Below, one piece after another: positions 8,950-18,206 of a stretch of DNA of 64,000 nucleotides. The position numbers and the translations under genes are program-made. Under the pieces are notes generated by a model that was not told where the DNA came from, searched no databases, and was given only the letters and a program-made list of their open reading frames with translations. Origin of the DNA: Paenibacillus polymyxa (GTDB taxonomy: Bacteria; Bacillota; Bacilli; Paenibacillales; Paenibacillaceae); contig NZ_CP049783.1 in NCBI RefSeq assembly GCF_015710975.1, positions 1,981,501 to 2,045,500 on the forward strand. Reading direction: 5' to 3'. Each line of letters opens with the position of its first letter. The first letter of the stretch is position 1.

Positions 8950-9285
8950 ATGCCCAGTTCACATATTGATCACAATTGTGGGGGATGTATTGAATTGAAA
9001 GCAGGCTATACGCTTCAAGCGAGCGTTTACGATTTTGATCATGATGGAACCAACGAATTAGTCATTGCAGCGGGTGACTTAGCTACGAATGCTGAGATAT
9101 GGGTTTTTTCATTTACAAATGTAGAAAACATTAAAAAGATAGATCCCTTTCATCAGGAGTTAGCTGTAACAGGGCAATCCTATATTACTTTAGATGGACA
9201 TGAATTAGATGTGCCTTATGGCTCTCAAGGTTTATTTGAGACTTATAAGTATATAGATAAAGAATTTCTTACTCCGGTAAAGTAA
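8950..9285 (+). CDS. Small protein with a DxDxDG calcium-binding-like motif
   Basis: This 111-residue protein starts at ATG 8950, five nt after AAAGGAG; an in-frame ATG at 8929 lacks a ribosome site. DFDHDGTNELVIAAGD near residue 30 matches the DxDxDG loop of FG-GAP/VCBS-type repeats. Such repeats usually sit in long secreted proteins, but there is no signal peptide here and only one copy, so this may be a stand-alone domain or a remnant. I do not recognise a named family for the whole protein. It is divergent from the DsrE-like gene. Confidence 0.55.
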   Translation: MPSSHIDHNCGGCIELKAGYTLQASVYDFDHDGTNELVIAAGDLATNAEIWVFSFTNVENIKKIDPFHQELAVTGQSYITLDGHELDVPYGSQGLFETYKYIDKEFLTPVK

Positions 9286-9384
9286 GCTCGCCGTTACCAA
9301 TGTCATATCTACAAACCACTCCCATTCTGTATAATCTCAAGGGAATTCAAGACACAAGCCTGAGATCGGGAGGACAATAAGAAA

Positions 9385-10347
9385 GTGAGTATAGAGAACA
9401 AATATAAAGCACTTGAGCTGGAGAAGCCGGGCATTTATGAGCTAGAGGGACTGGAAGTCGGGGTCACCTCTAATTGCAACTTCAAGTGTGATTACTGCTG
9501 CGCATATCAGCGGAACGACGGACAATGCATTAGCAGTAAAGAGGTCAAAAGTATCATTGATGATATTCCAACGTTAAAACGTGTGCGACTGTCCGGGGGA
9601 GAAGTGACCTTGAAGTATGAGGACTGTCTGGATATTGTGGCTCACTGTTCGAGCAAAGGAATCGCTACCCAGCTCAATACCAATGCCAGCTTGCTCAGCC
9701 CTGAACGAATTGAGAAGCTGCGTGACGCGGGGCTTTCCAACATTCATATCTCCTTCAACTTTACGGATGCCGATAAATATGCACAGTATTATCATGTTCA
9801 CCCTCGCATGTATGAGAAAATCGTTCAAAATATTCGGTTATGTACCGAAGCCAAGCTGGAAACGGTGCTGGAAACTTTGCTATTTGCAGAGACACAGAAC
9901 AATATGCCAGCAATCAGTGAAAAAGTATACGAACTCGGTGTGCGCATCCACGAAATCCAAAACAGCATTGTGATGGATCATACGAATTGGAACGCGATCT
10001 CCACCAAGGAAGCACTTGTCCGTTCCGTTCATGACCTGATTGCACACAAGAAAGACGATACCGTGCTGTATTTCACCTGTATGGACCGTTTTGCTGAGGC
10101 GCTGGGCTTTAAGGAAGAGCCAGGTGTATATTTTTCCAACTGTGTTGACGGTAAGAAACAGCTTCATCTTCACGGGAACGGGGATATTCTGATCTGTGAA
10201 CTTTGTCATCCTGTGGTCATCGGTAATATTTATAACGGAACGTCCTTAAAGGATATTTACAAAAATAAGCCGAAGCAACTTCAGGAGTTTCTCGACAAAC
10301 TGCCTTGTCCTGCATATGATGCGCTTTTTCCTGTAGGAAGCAAGTAG
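9385..10347 (+). CDS. Radical SAM protein
   Basis: This 320-residue protein starts at GTG 9385 with GGGAGG 11 nt upstream. CNFKCDYC at about residues 31-38 is the CxxxCxxC iron-sulfur motif that binds S-adenosylmethionine; VRLSGGE near residue 70 is the GGE motif. Near the C-terminus, CVDGKKQLHLHGNGDILICELCHP resembles a short auxiliary cluster region, as in SPASM/twitch or MoaA-like enzymes. No peptide precursor gene is visible next to it, so the substrate is open. Confidence 0.82.
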   Translation: MSIENKYKALELEKPGIYELEGLEVGVTSNCNFKCDYCCAYQRNDGQCISSKEVKSIIDDIPTLKRVRLSGGEVTLKYEDCLDIVAHCSSKGIATQLNTNASLLSPERIEKLRDAGLSNIHISFNFTDADKYAQYYHVHPRMYEKIVQNIRLCTEAKLETVLETLLFAETQNNMPAISEKVYELGVRIHEIQNSIVMDHTNWNAISTKEALVRSVHDLIAHKKDDTVLYFTCMDRFAEALGFKEEPGVYFSNCVDGKKQLHLHGNGDILICELCHPVVIGNIYNGTSLKDIYKNKPKQLQEFLDKLPCPAYDALFPVGSK

Positions 10348-10510
10348 ACATGATTTGAGATTATGAGACTACAGCATCTATCACCCTAGTAGTCAGGGTG
10401 GTAGATGTCCTTCATGTAACTCCATGAGTCCTTTATTATTTGTTTTAATGAAAGGGTTTACATGCTAAAATATATAAAAATGCGAACTTCTTAGGAAAGA
10501 AGGAGTAGAT

Positions 10511-11485
10511 ATGAGATATAGAAATGTAGGCAATAGCGGTCTTAAAATTAGCGAAATTGGACTGGGAAGCTGGTTAACGTACGGAACAGCCGCCGAACAG
10601 GAAGCAGCTCATACCTGTATTGCCAAAGCCTTTGAACTTGGAATCAATTTCTTTGATACCGCGAACGCGTATAATCGTGGAGAAGGCGAGAAGGCTATGG
10701 GAGCCGCTTTGAAGCCTTATCGAAGAGAGAGCTATGTGCTTTCTACCAAGGTTTTCTTTCCTATGGATTCTGGTCCCAATGACAGAGGACTGTCACGCAA
10801 GCACATTATGGAGCAATGTGAGGCGAGTTTGAAGCGCCTCGGCACAGATTATATCGACATGTACTTCTGCCATCGTTATGATCCAGACACTCCGTTGGAA
10901 GAGACACTGCGGGCGCTAGATGATCTTCAGGCTCAAGGCAAGATCCTGTATGCTGCGGTTAGTGAATGGAGTGCTGCCCAGCTCACGGATGCCTATGGTA
11001 TCGGAAAACGGCTGAATCTGCGCCCGCTGATTGCCAATCAGCCGATCTATAATATGTTCGAGCGTTATATCGAGCATGAGGTACTTCCCGTATCCGGTCA
11101 GGTAGGCCTCGGCCAAATTGTATTTTCACCTCTGGCCCAAGGCATACTCACAGGTAAATACAAGCCGGGACAGCCTATACCGACGGGTAGCCGCGGGGCT
11201 GATGCCTCTGTCAATAATGTCATCAGCAGTTATATGAACGATACCGTTCTCAACTGCGTTCAGGAGCTGGATCAGCTGGCGAAGGACTTGGGTATCACCC
11301 TGTCACAACTCGCGCTTGCCTGGATTCTGAGAGAACCGGGGATCAGCGCTGCACTGATTGGGGCTACTAAACCGGCACAGATCGAGGAAAATGTGAAGGC
11401 AGTCGAGGTGACTTTGCAACCGGAGACCTGCGCGGAAATTGAGCAGATTCTGAAGCAAGCAGAGGGTTTTGAGCCTTTGCGCTAA
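10511..11485 (+). CDS. Aldo/keto reductase, Kv-beta/YhdN-like
   Basis: This 324-residue TIM-barrel protein carries the catalytic tetrad pattern: Asp and Tyr in FFDTANAYNRG (about residues 48-58), Lys in STKVF (about 83) and His in YFCHRYD (about 121). The family reduces aldehydes and ketones with NADPH in the cytosol. The C-terminal IGATKPAQIEENVKA is the usual cofactor-binding loop. GAAGGAG stands just before the ATG. It is flanked by hairpins on both sides and so is probably monocistronic. Confidence 0.88.
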   Translation: MRYRNVGNSGLKISEIGLGSWLTYGTAAEQEAAHTCIAKAFELGINFFDTANAYNRGEGEKAMGAALKPYRRESYVLSTKVFFPMDSGPNDRGLSRKHIMEQCEASLKRLGTDYIDMYFCHRYDPDTPLEETLRALDDLQAQGKILYAAVSEWSAAQLTDAYGIGKRLNLRPLIANQPIYNMFERYIEHEVLPVSGQVGLGQIVFSPLAQGILTGKYKPGQPIPTGSRGADASVNNVISSYMNDTVLNCVQELDQLAKDLGITLSQLALAWILREPGISAALIGATKPAQIEENVKAVEVTLQPETCAEIEQILKQAEGFEPLR

Positions 11486-11528
11486 GCATTCACACGAGCC
11501 TCTATTGAGGGAAGCCATCAATAACAAA

Positions 11529-11571
11529 GTCTCGCTCTTCCTGTCCGTAACAGAGAAGGGCGAGACTTTTT
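11529..11571. terminator. Bidirectional intrinsic terminator
   Basis: GTCTCGC (11529-11535) pairs with GCGAGAC (11560-11566), with an inner CTG/CAG stem, and TTTTT follows. It lies between the convergent aldo/keto reductase and membrane-protein genes. Confidence 0.75.
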
Positions 11572-12070
11572 AACTGGCATCAAGCATGGCATAGATGCCT
11601 GAAACCACACTAAATGCGATTCCGCTCACTAAAACAAGGATTTGCTTCTTGCTGAGATCCAGGGGATCAAAAAAGATGGGCAACAGCCATTTTAGGGTGA
11701 TAACAGCCCATAAGCCCTCCAGTAACCCTAGTATCAATACCTTTTGCCCCCAGTGAAGCTTCATTTGCGGTGTTAGCGGACCTTCAAGAAACAGGTCACC
11801 TGAAGTATGAATATTCCAAGAAACAATAACTACGAATATAAGAAGAGTTAACAGTGTTGACATAATATAGGCGATATCTTTTTTGGCCTTTTTCGTAAGT
11901 TTTGGCGATTTTTTAAACTCAGGCAAGCCAATCAGGAGAAAAACGATTCCCATAAAAATAGCCACGCCTATAAAGGAACCCAGTATAATATTCGCTATGA
12001 TGCCGATGCCATTGATGATTAATAATAAAATAAGCTCCCCCCTTGGGGTTACGATGATAGTTATTTTATT
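11570..12070 (-). CDS. Membrane protein of unknown function, start uncertain
   Basis: The coding part has four to five hydrophobic segments (INGIGIIANIILGSFIG, IFMGIVFLLIGL, IMSTLLTLLIFVVIVSW, KVLILGLLEGLWAVITL, ILVLVSGIAFSVVSG) separated by a basic loop KKSPKLTKKAKKD. I do not recognise a family. The open frame runs upstream to 12205 and overlaps the preceding permease gene, but that part does not look coding. The best ribosome site, AAGGGGGGAG (12034-12044), is followed by no ATG, GTG or TTG; an ATT at 12029-12031 is the first plausible start. A GTG near 12070 has no ribosome site. Confidence 0.5.
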   Translation of the reverse strand, partial: NKITIIVTPRGELILLLIINGIGIIANIILGSFIGVAIFMGIVFLLIGLPEFKKSPKLTKKAKKDIAYIMSTLLTLLIFVVIVSWNIHTSGDLFLEGPLTPQMKLHWGQKVLILGLLEGLWAVITLKWLLPIFFDPLDLSKKQILVLVSGIAFSVVSGIYAMLDAS

Positions 12071-12099
12071 GTACACGCAGGAACAAAAATGCTCAAATA

Positions 12100-12140
12100 T
12101 TTGGAAAAGCCCCCGGCACTTGTGCTGAGGGCATTTTTTG
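12100..12140 (-). terminator. Probable terminator of the Bce-type transporter genes
   Basis: On the minus strand GCCCTCAGCAC and GTGCCGGGGGC form an imperfect stem followed by TTTTCC. It lies 13 nt beyond the stop of the permease gene. Confidence 0.6.
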
Positions 12141-12152
12141 AATTTTTGCCAG

Positions 12153-14093
12153 TTATAATGCTGATTTAATGACCTTTTTATAATACAGAATGGATAGCAC
12201 TCCAAAGATGGAATATAAGGCGGTGTATAGTACCATCACGATGATCATAGGCATCCAAACTTCGGTCCCAAACAAGAACCAGCCGGATTGGACGGCGAAA
12301 TAGCTGTGTGATAGGCCGATCACTAACGGAATGCCGAAGTTAAAGAGTTGTTTTATTTTAATGCCTCGCAGCAGGTCACTTTGGGTGAAGCCTAACTTTC
12401 TCAATACAGTATAATTGGCCTTTTCGTCTTCGCTCTCATCCATTTGCTTAAAATAAAGGATGCAGCCTGATGTAATGAGAAAGGTGAGTCCCAAAAAGCC
12501 AACGACAAACATGATCACTCCCATATTTCTCTTCTGATTACTGCTCATTTCAAACTGTGATGTTTGTTGATCATTAAAATTGGCAGCTGCAAAGAGGCGA
12601 TCGGCTTCTTCAATCTGCGCTGCATTTAGCATATCAATTCCAATATATAAGGAGGACTTCTTTTGGATCTCTGGATTTACATCTTTCTTTAACCGCTCAA
12701 AAATGGTTTCGTCTACAATGACAGTGGGTACTCCCCCGGCTGCAAAATAGTATGGAATCACATAATCCTTTTTTAGACCCACATATTGTTGAGGTATGAC
12801 TTCTGTTTTCCCCTTCAAATCCAAGGGTCCAAAGTCTTTCAAGGACATGAATTTCTGTAACATATCATTATAGCCCGTTAAAACCGATTGGCCTGGAGAT
12901 ACATCCGTATCCTCCACAGATCGGTCGCTTACAACAGGCAGTGTCGTGAAATCCGCACCCTTATTTAATTGTTCCATAGGAGTCTCCATAATTTGTGCTG
13001 TCTTCACACTGACTTGAATCACTTCAATTTTCTTTTCTCGATACTGTATATCATGCTCATGAAGTAACGCTTTGAATTTCTCCGCATCCGGCACATTCGT
13101 CATGGCAAAATGGGAAGGTACATTATCCTCAGCTGCTTGATCCGCAGAATAATAGGCGATATAGCTTAAGGATAGTAAACCGATAGCAAGTGCCGATACT
13201 GTCGTAATAATGGTTAACAACAAAGCATTGGATTTCATGCGGAACATAATGGATGAGAGGGACAGCACCTCATGAATGTTTAAGTAGCCGCCTTTACTTT
13301 TTCTGATGATATTGGAAATAAAGCGGATGGACCCTTTATAAAAGAGAAATGTTCCGATGATGACAGAGCCCAAAATAAACACCATTGCCATAAATAGCTC
13401 ATTTAGGGATGTAAAGTCTCCACCAAATAATCTGGAGGAAACATAGTAACCTAACGCGATGAGTGAGACGCCAATGATCCCGATAATCATCTCAAAGATC
13501 GTTATTTTCTTGATTTTCCCTTCGGTGGTTGAGGTCACTCGGAACAAAGACAAAATACTTTGTCTTTTGATAAAAGAGTAATTCATGACCATAATCAGCA
13601 AGTAGATGACAACAAAAACGATGAGTGTTTGAGTCAGTGCTTGGTTCGAGAAATATAGAGTGGCAATAGCCTCGATGCCCGTCGTCTTAAATAAGATCAT
13701 GATCACTAATTTGGAAAAAGAAAATCCAACCCCAATTCCAACGAAAAGAGAACCGAAGTATAAAATTAAGTTTTCAGCACTTAGAATGCGAAAAATTTTA
13801 CTTTTTGTCATTCCGATCAGTTGAAATAGGCCAATTTCTTTACTGCGTCTTTTTATAAAAATATTATTAGCATACAAAAGGAAAATACATACAATAGCGA
13901 CCAGTAAGACGGATGCTGCCCGTATAGAAGCTGCGCCTTTAACAGAGCCCTTCACTTCGTCCATGGAGGGATCGTATTGTAATGTGACAAAGGCGAAATA
14001 GAGCGCAACACTGAAAATGAGAGCAAAAACATAAAGGTAATAATTTTTCAGGTTTTTTTTCAAATTCTTTAGAATGAGCAGATTAATGTTCAT
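12153..14093 (-). CDS. Bce-type ABC transporter permease (FtsX-like)
   Basis: This 646-residue permease has the BceB architecture: a first membrane helix near residue 20, groups of helices to about residue 305, a large extracellular domain (about residues 320-520) and three C-terminal helices. The FtsX core appears as [22 protein letters not shown] near residue 80. These permeases act with a BceA-type ATPase to remove antimicrobial peptides such as bacitracin from lipid targets and also signal to the BceS kinase. It overlaps the ATPase gene by 11 nt, so the two are translationally coupled. Confidence 0.88.
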   Translation of the reverse strand: MNINLLILKNLKKNLKNYYLYVFALIFSVALYFAFVTLQYDPSMDEVKGSVKGAASIRAASVLLVAIVCIFLLYANNIFIKRRSKEIGLFQLIGMTKSKIFRILSAENLILYFGSLFVGIGVGFSFSKLVIMILFKTTGIEAIATLYFSNQALTQTLIVFVVIYLLIMVMNYSFIKRQSILSLFRVTSTTEGKIKKITIFEMIIGIIGVSLIALGYYVSSRLFGGDFTSLNELFMAMVFILGSVIIGTFLFYKGSIRFISNIIRKSKGGYLNIHEVLSLSSIMFRMKSNALLLTIITTVSALAIGLLSLSYIAYYSADQAAEDNVPSHFAMTNVPDAEKFKALLHEHDIQYREKKIEVIQVSVKTAQIMETPMEQLNKGADFTTLPVVSDRSVEDTDVSPGQSVLTGYNDMLQKFMSLKDFGPLDLKGKTEVIPQQYVGLKKDYVIPYYFAAGGVPTVIVDETIFERLKKDVNPEIQKKSSLYIGIDMLNAAQIEEADRLFAAANFNDQQTSQFEMSSNQKRNMGVIMFVVGFLGLTFLITSGCILYFKQMDESEDEKANYTVLRKLGFTQSDLLRGIKIKQLFNFGIPLVIGLSHSYFAVQSGWFLFGTEVWMPMIIVMVLYTALYSIFGVLSILYYKKVIKSAL

Positions 14094-14844
14094 ATTGGAC
14101 CCCGCCTAAGACCGCTTGGGTTTTCATGATATCCTGGAAGAAGCTCTGCCTTTCCTGCACGCCTTTATGAAGCTGCGTATACATTTGCCCATCCTTCATA
14201 AAAATGACTCGGCTGCAATGGCTGGCTGCAACAGGATCATGCGTGACCATAATAATAGTTGCTTTGCGCTTTTGGTTCAGCTGACCCAGCTTGTTTAATA
14301 GATCAGAAGCCGACTTCGAATCAAGCGCCCCCGTAGGTTCATCGGCAAAAATAATCGTAGGCTCATGAATAAACGCTCTAGCCGCAGATGTACGCTGTTT
14401 CTGTCCACCCGAAATTTCATTGGGATACTTGTCCTTGAGCTCATAAATCCCCAGCTCTGTAGCCACCGCCTGAAATCTTCGGTTGGCCTCTTTTTTAGGC
14501 GTTTTGGTGATAGATAGGGGCAAAAGGATATTCTCCTTCACGGTGAGCGTATCCAGCAGATTATACTCTTGAAAAATAAAGCCTAAATGCTGTTTGCGGA
14601 ATTCAGCCAGTTGCTTTTCTTTCATTTTCGTCATTTCGATATCATTGATCTTAATGGAACCGTGGCTTACTTTATCAATGGAGGAAAGGACATTTAGCAG
14701 AGTGGTTTTACCTGAACCGGAGGCTCCCATAATACTGACAAATTCACCTTCCTCAATAACGATATCTATTCCCTTCAAAACCTCCTGCATATTTAGCTTA
14801 TTACCATAGCTTTTGTGAATCTTATGGGCTTCTAAAATATTCAC
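14083..14844 (-). CDS. Bce-type ABC transporter ATP-binding protein
   Basis: This 253-residue ATPase has Walker [10 protein letters not shown] (about residues 39-47), the Q-loop in FIFQEYN, signature ISGGQKQR (about 144) and Walker [14 protein letters not shown] (about 165). It starts with GTG, nine nt after AAGGAG. It pairs with the overlapping FtsX permease. The peptide-resistance group (BceA, YxdL, PsdA) is the closest match; the drug cannot be read from sequence. Confidence 0.9.
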   Translation of the reverse strand: MNILEAHKIHKSYGNKLNMQEVLKGIDIVIEEGEFVSIMGASGSGKTTLLNVLSSIDKVSHGSIKINDIEMTKMKEKQLAEFRKQHLGFIFQEYNLLDTLTVKENILLPLSITKTPKKEANRRFQAVATELGIYELKDKYPNEISGGQKQRTSAARAFIHEPTIIFADEPTGALDSKSASDLLNKLGQLNQKRKATIIMVTHDPVAASHCSRVIFMKDGQMYTQLHKGVQERQSFFQDIMKTQAVLGGVQYEH

Positions 14845-14876
14845 TTCGATGCACTCCTTATTGTTCTTGTAGCCTT

Positions 14877-14949
14877 ATTATAAAAATCGTGCCGATGCTT
14901 TTCCCTTGATTGGGCGAACAATACATAAAAGCATGTGACATCTCTGTCA
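14877..14949 (-). promoter_or_regulatory. Bce-type target promoter with BceR-like inverted repeat
   Basis: TGACA-TCTC-TGTCA (14936-14949) matches the TNACA-N4-TGTNA dyad known for BceR-like response regulators, within the longer palindrome GCATGTGACA/TGTCACATGC. A perfect -10 TATAAT lies at 14877-14882 on the minus strand, with a poor -35, as expected for a promoter needing an activator. The ATPase GTG is 33 nt further on. The same hairpin could also act as a terminator for the kinase gene, whose stop lies within it. Confidence 0.65.
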
Positions 14950-15951
14950 CATGCTCATCATACTTACGAAATCATTTCGTTTGGGGAAAATTAAAGTGAA
15001 GGTAGTACCCGTGTTCGGTTTGGAGTGCACATCTATATGTATGAGCAAGGACTGCGCTGCCTTTTTCGTTAAATATAACCCCATGCCTGTTGAAGTATGA
15101 TCGGAATGTTGGGTCGTGGATGTAAAACCTTTCTCGAAAATACGAGGTATATCCTTCGGATCAATCCCACGCCCAAAGTCTTGAACCTCAAGCTGTATTC
15201 GATCCTTATGTTCATAGCTGTGAATGATAATATCACTGGCATCGCTATATTTGATGGCATTGGTTAAGAACTGTCTGATGATAAAAGCTAGCCATTTGGC
15301 ATCACTTAGCACTTCCATTTGCTCAAGTCGGATGTCAAAACCGATCCCTTTTTGGATGCACCATGACTGTAATGCTTTGATCTCTTTAAAAACCAGAGAT
15401 TTTAAATCTACTTGCTCGACGTACAAATCGTTTTCAATAAAAGATATGCGCTTCTGGTGCAACTGTTGGTCCAGCAGTAAATGAATTCGCAGCCATTCAT
15501 AAGTTAGCTGAGCCTTAAGAGATTTGTCATCCAGTCGCTCAATCATCAAATGCATAGCGGTTAAAGGTGTTTTCACCTCATGAATCCATGATAACAGTTC
15601 ATCCTTTTCGTGTTCCAGAGTCAATTGATTTTGCGAGATCATCTGTTGTAGTCGTTCGGTCTGATGGACAATTTTGTGTTCAATGATTCGCTCAAATGGA
15701 CTTTCAGGTTCGCCCATTCCGGTTAATTGGAGAGGCCCCTCCCATTCTTCCAAGGCCCTATAGAACTTGGTTTCCTTGGGATAGCGAACGATTAAAAAAA
15801 CCAGGAAAACCAACATAGATAAGAAAACGACATACAGGATCGGCATTAACGGGATGGCCGTATCCACATAAGCAATGAGAAGGATCAGCATTTGTTGGCA
15901 TACAAAAAGTAGAATCCAGCTCCGCCTCTCTGTAAGGTATTTTTTAATCAT
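14947..15951 (-). CDS. Bce-type intramembrane-sensing histidine kinase
   Basis: The protein has about 334 residues from ATG 15951. Two membrane helices (about residues 10-30 and 35-55) are joined by a very short loop, as in BceS-type kinases that sense through the partner ABC transporter. The H-box is SWIHEVKTPLTAMHLM and the ATPase domain shows NAIKYS, DFGRGIDPKDIPRIFEKGF and TGMGLYL. The ATG overlaps the last codons of the response regulator gene by 8 nt, so the two are coupled. The open frame to 16002 lies inside the regulator gene. Confidence 0.87.
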   Translation of the reverse strand: MIKKYLTERRSWILLFVCQQMLILLIAYVDTAIPLMPILYVVFLSMLVFLVFLIVRYPKETKFYRALEEWEGPLQLTGMGEPESPFERIIEHKIVHQTERLQQMISQNQLTLEHEKDELLSWIHEVKTPLTAMHLMIERLDDKSLKAQLTYEWLRIHLLLDQQLHQKRISFIENDLYVEQVDLKSLVFKEIKALQSWCIQKGIGFDIRLEQMEVLSDAKWLAFIIRQFLTNAIKYSDASDIIIHSYEHKDRIQLEVQDFGRGIDPKDIPRIFEKGFTSTTQHSDHTSTGMGLYLTKKAAQSLLIHIDVHSKPNTGTTFTLIFPKRNDFVSMMSM

Positions 15952-16648
15952 AGGCAGGTGCCTCTTCTGTAGCCATGTAGCCTTGCCCCACTTTTGTTTC
16001 AATGAAACAGCCCAAATCCAACTCGTCCAATTTTTTACGCAGGCGGTTCAAGTTGACGGTCAGGGTATTGTCGCTGACAAAACGTTCATCATCCCAGAGG
16101 CTTTTAATTAATTCCTCTCGTGTGACAATTTTATTTTTTTGTTCAATCAGCAGCTTCAAAATAAAAATCTCGTTCTTGGTTAATTCGATGGAGCCAGCCT
16201 CATTGGCTACTACATTTTTTTCATAATCGACCGTCGCTCCACGCCATGTTTTCAGGGAAACAGGTTCGGTATTGTAATTATATACACGGCGAAGAGTCGC
16301 TTGTAATTTTGCAATCAGTACATCAAAATGGAAGGGTTTTTGGATAAAATCATCCGCTCCAAGCTGCATTGACATTACTATATCCGTAGGGTGATCCCGC
16401 GATGATAAGAAGATAATCGGGACGTTAGAGTGGGATCGAATCATTCGACACCAATGAAAACCATCAAATTTCGGCAATTGAATATCAATCACGACCAGAT
16501 CGGGCTTTATCGTTGTGAATTCTTGAATGACTTTACTAAAATCCCGGATGCCGTACACATCATAGGCCCATTGAGTTAACCTGTCCTTTATTTCATGGAA
16601 CAAAGTTTCATCATCTTCAATCAGCAAGATTTTAAACAACGATTTCAC
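15944..16648 (-). CDS. OmpR-family response regulator (BceR-like)
   Basis: About 234 residues. The receiver domain shows LLIEDDE, the phosphoacceptor Asp in LVVIDIQLPKFDG, and the Lys of IQKPFHFD; the C-terminal winged helix shows LTKNEIFILKLLIEQ and TLTVNLNRLRKKL. The open frame begins at 16714, but GTG 16648 (or TTG 16639) is the likelier start since family proteins begin just before FKILLIEDD. With the kinase and ABC genes it forms a complete peptide-antibiotic detoxification module. Its likely target is the dyad in front of the ATPase gene. Confidence 0.87.
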   Translation of the reverse strand: MKSLFKILLIEDDETLFHEIKDRLTQWAYDVYGIRDFSKVIQEFTTIKPDLVVIDIQLPKFDGFHWCRMIRSHSNVPIIFLSSRDHPTDIVMSMQLGADDFIQKPFHFDVLIAKLQATLRRVYNYNTEPVSLKTWRGATVDYEKNVVANEAGSIELTKNEIFILKLLIEQKNKIVTREELIKSLWDDERFVSDNTLTVNLNRLRKKLDELDLGCFIETKVGQGYMATEEAPAYD

Positions 16649-16803
16649 CACTTTTACTTTTTTATATAAAGTGTATAGCAAAATTTGTTTATGTGCTATA
16701 TGTGAAAGAATCAACTTGATATTGCGATAATCTGCTGTTAATAGTTGAGGTTTATAGTTGGTTTATATCTACTATTTCATACCGTTAAAGGATGGATGTA
16801 TTG

Positions 16804-17432
16804 ATGGGAATTCACACCTATTTTCGATCGCTAAATGAGTTGGAAAGAATTATTCGTTGTCCAGGCAAGTTTAAATTCGAGGAACATAGTGTATCGGCTC
16901 ATTCCTGGAAAGTCGTGCAATATGCCAAAACCCTGGCTGATATCGAAGAGAGAAACGGCCTCAATATTGATTGGAAAAAGCTATACGAGATTACCAGCAG
17001 TCACGATTACGGCGAGATTTTTATTGGAGACATTAAAACGCCTGTTAAGCATTCCTCCAAGGAACTACGGTTATTAATCCAGCAAGTTGAAGAGGGTATG
17101 ATAGAGTATTTTATAGAAGAGAATATTCCCGAGGATTTTAAAGCAATTTTCCGCAAGCAGCTAAGAGAAGGTAAAGATGATTCTGTTGAAGGCTTAATTT
17201 TAGAAGTAGCGGATAAAATGGATCAGGTGTATGAAGCGTTTGCCGAGCTTCAGCGGGGGAATACCGAAAAGGAATTTATCGTGATGTATCGCAATGCGCT
17301 TGTAAAAATCAAAAATATTAATTTGAAATGCGTTGAATATTTTTGGAAAATATCCTGCCGGATATGGTTAAGGAAGAAACGCCTTCATCCATTGATATAA
17401 AAAAGATCACGGAAGAGGCCTTAGCTCTGTAA
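16804..17432 (+). pseudogene. HD-domain 5'-deoxynucleotidase (YfbR-like), frameshifted at its 3' end
   Basis: HSVSAHSWKVV, SHDYGEIFIGDIKTP and LEVADKMDQVYEAF carry the metal-binding His and Asp residues of the YfbR/YGK1-like HD hydrolases, which remove phosphate from deoxynucleoside monophosphates. The unshifted frame ends at 17400 with a basic tail unlike the family. At the T-run 17340-17344, a shift by -1 restores EYFLENILPDMVKEE and runs to a TAA at 17430-17432, giving about 209 residues. Start 16804 is chosen because GGATGG lies eight nt before it. The shift may be a real mutation, a slippery site or a sequencing error; the HD core is intact. Confidence 0.72.
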
Positions 17433-17614
17433 ATGAATTTTCTCGCCGTCTTTCAGAAGCCGCGAAGCGCTTCTGTTCATACATAACAATAGTTTTTATA
17501 ATAAAGCAGGTCGTTTTTTACATAATTTAAAAAATATAGTAAATTATTATAAGAGTATTTTAACTTTCTTCATTTGTATTCGTCAAAGAACGAGAAAGGA
17601 TGTGTACATTTAAC

Positions 17615-18124
17615 ATGAATAAACCTGCTCGAATTATTTCTATTCTTATCCTTGCTGCAAGTGTAGTTGTGTTTGCTGGTTGTGGAAAACAGGAAGCAAC
17701 AAGTCCCACCACCAATGAAACGGTACTGCCAGCAACCTCAGAATCGGCAGTAAAAGAAGAACCTGGTCAATCAGCTGTCCAGCATAGCTTGGACGAGATC
17801 AAATGGAATGAAGTTAAAGATCCTCTGATTGAGGATGGCATGATAACCAAACTCAAAGCGGCTATAGCCGCCTTTGTATCAAACGATTTGAATCAATTTC
17901 ATGCTGCGCTTGCTCCAGACATTGGAACAGGTCACGATTATCTCTTAGAGCATCCAGTGAAGTTTACAGGGATTGCCGAAGCTATAAAAGAAAAGGATCG
18001 GGTATTGGTACCCGTAGTAGGCAAACGGCTTACTAAAGAAGAAGGTTCTTCACCTGATGTACAGTACACCTTTTATTTTGAAAAAGATAAGGGTGGATCA
18101 TGGCAAATTGTTTCGATAGACTGA
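17615..18124 (+). CDS. Putative lipoprotein of unknown function
   Basis: The 169-residue product has a signal sequence with basic start MNKPARI, a hydrophobic stretch and the lipobox FAGC (Cys at about residue 23), so it should be lipid-anchored outside the membrane. A Ser/Thr/Glu-rich linker follows, then a domain of about 110 residues (IKWNEVKDPLIEDGMITKL to SWQIVSID) that I cannot assign; its beta-rich end resembles NTF2-like domains only loosely. AAAGGA lies 14 nt before the ATG, rather far. A strong terminator follows. Confidence 0.75.
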   Translation: MNKPARIISILILAASVVVFAGCGKQEATSPTTNETVLPATSESAVKEEPGQSAVQHSLDEIKWNEVKDPLIEDGMITKLKAAIAAFVSNDLNQFHAALAPDIGTGHDYLLEHPVKFTGIAEAIKEKDRVLVPVVGKRLTKEEGSSPDVQYTFYFEKDKGGSWQIVSID

Positions 18125-18158
18125 TTCATATCTTATTCCAACCCAAGAGAAGACGTTA

Positions 18159-18198
18159 GAAGACGTTCTGATAAAATCAGAACGTCTTCTTTTCTTTC
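18159..18198 (+). terminator. Strong intrinsic terminator after the lipoprotein gene
   Basis: GAAGACGTTCTGAT and ATCAGAACGTCTTC form a perfect 14-bp stem with a 3-nt loop, followed by TTTTCTTT. Confidence 0.9.
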
Positions 18199-18206
18199 TC
18201 TACATA

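Noticed and set aside
10375..10407. Hairpin after the radical SAM gene as an intrinsic terminator.
   Set aside because: The stem is good (CATCTA/TAGATG and CACCCT/AGGGTG) but no T-run follows, so I do not list it as a terminator.
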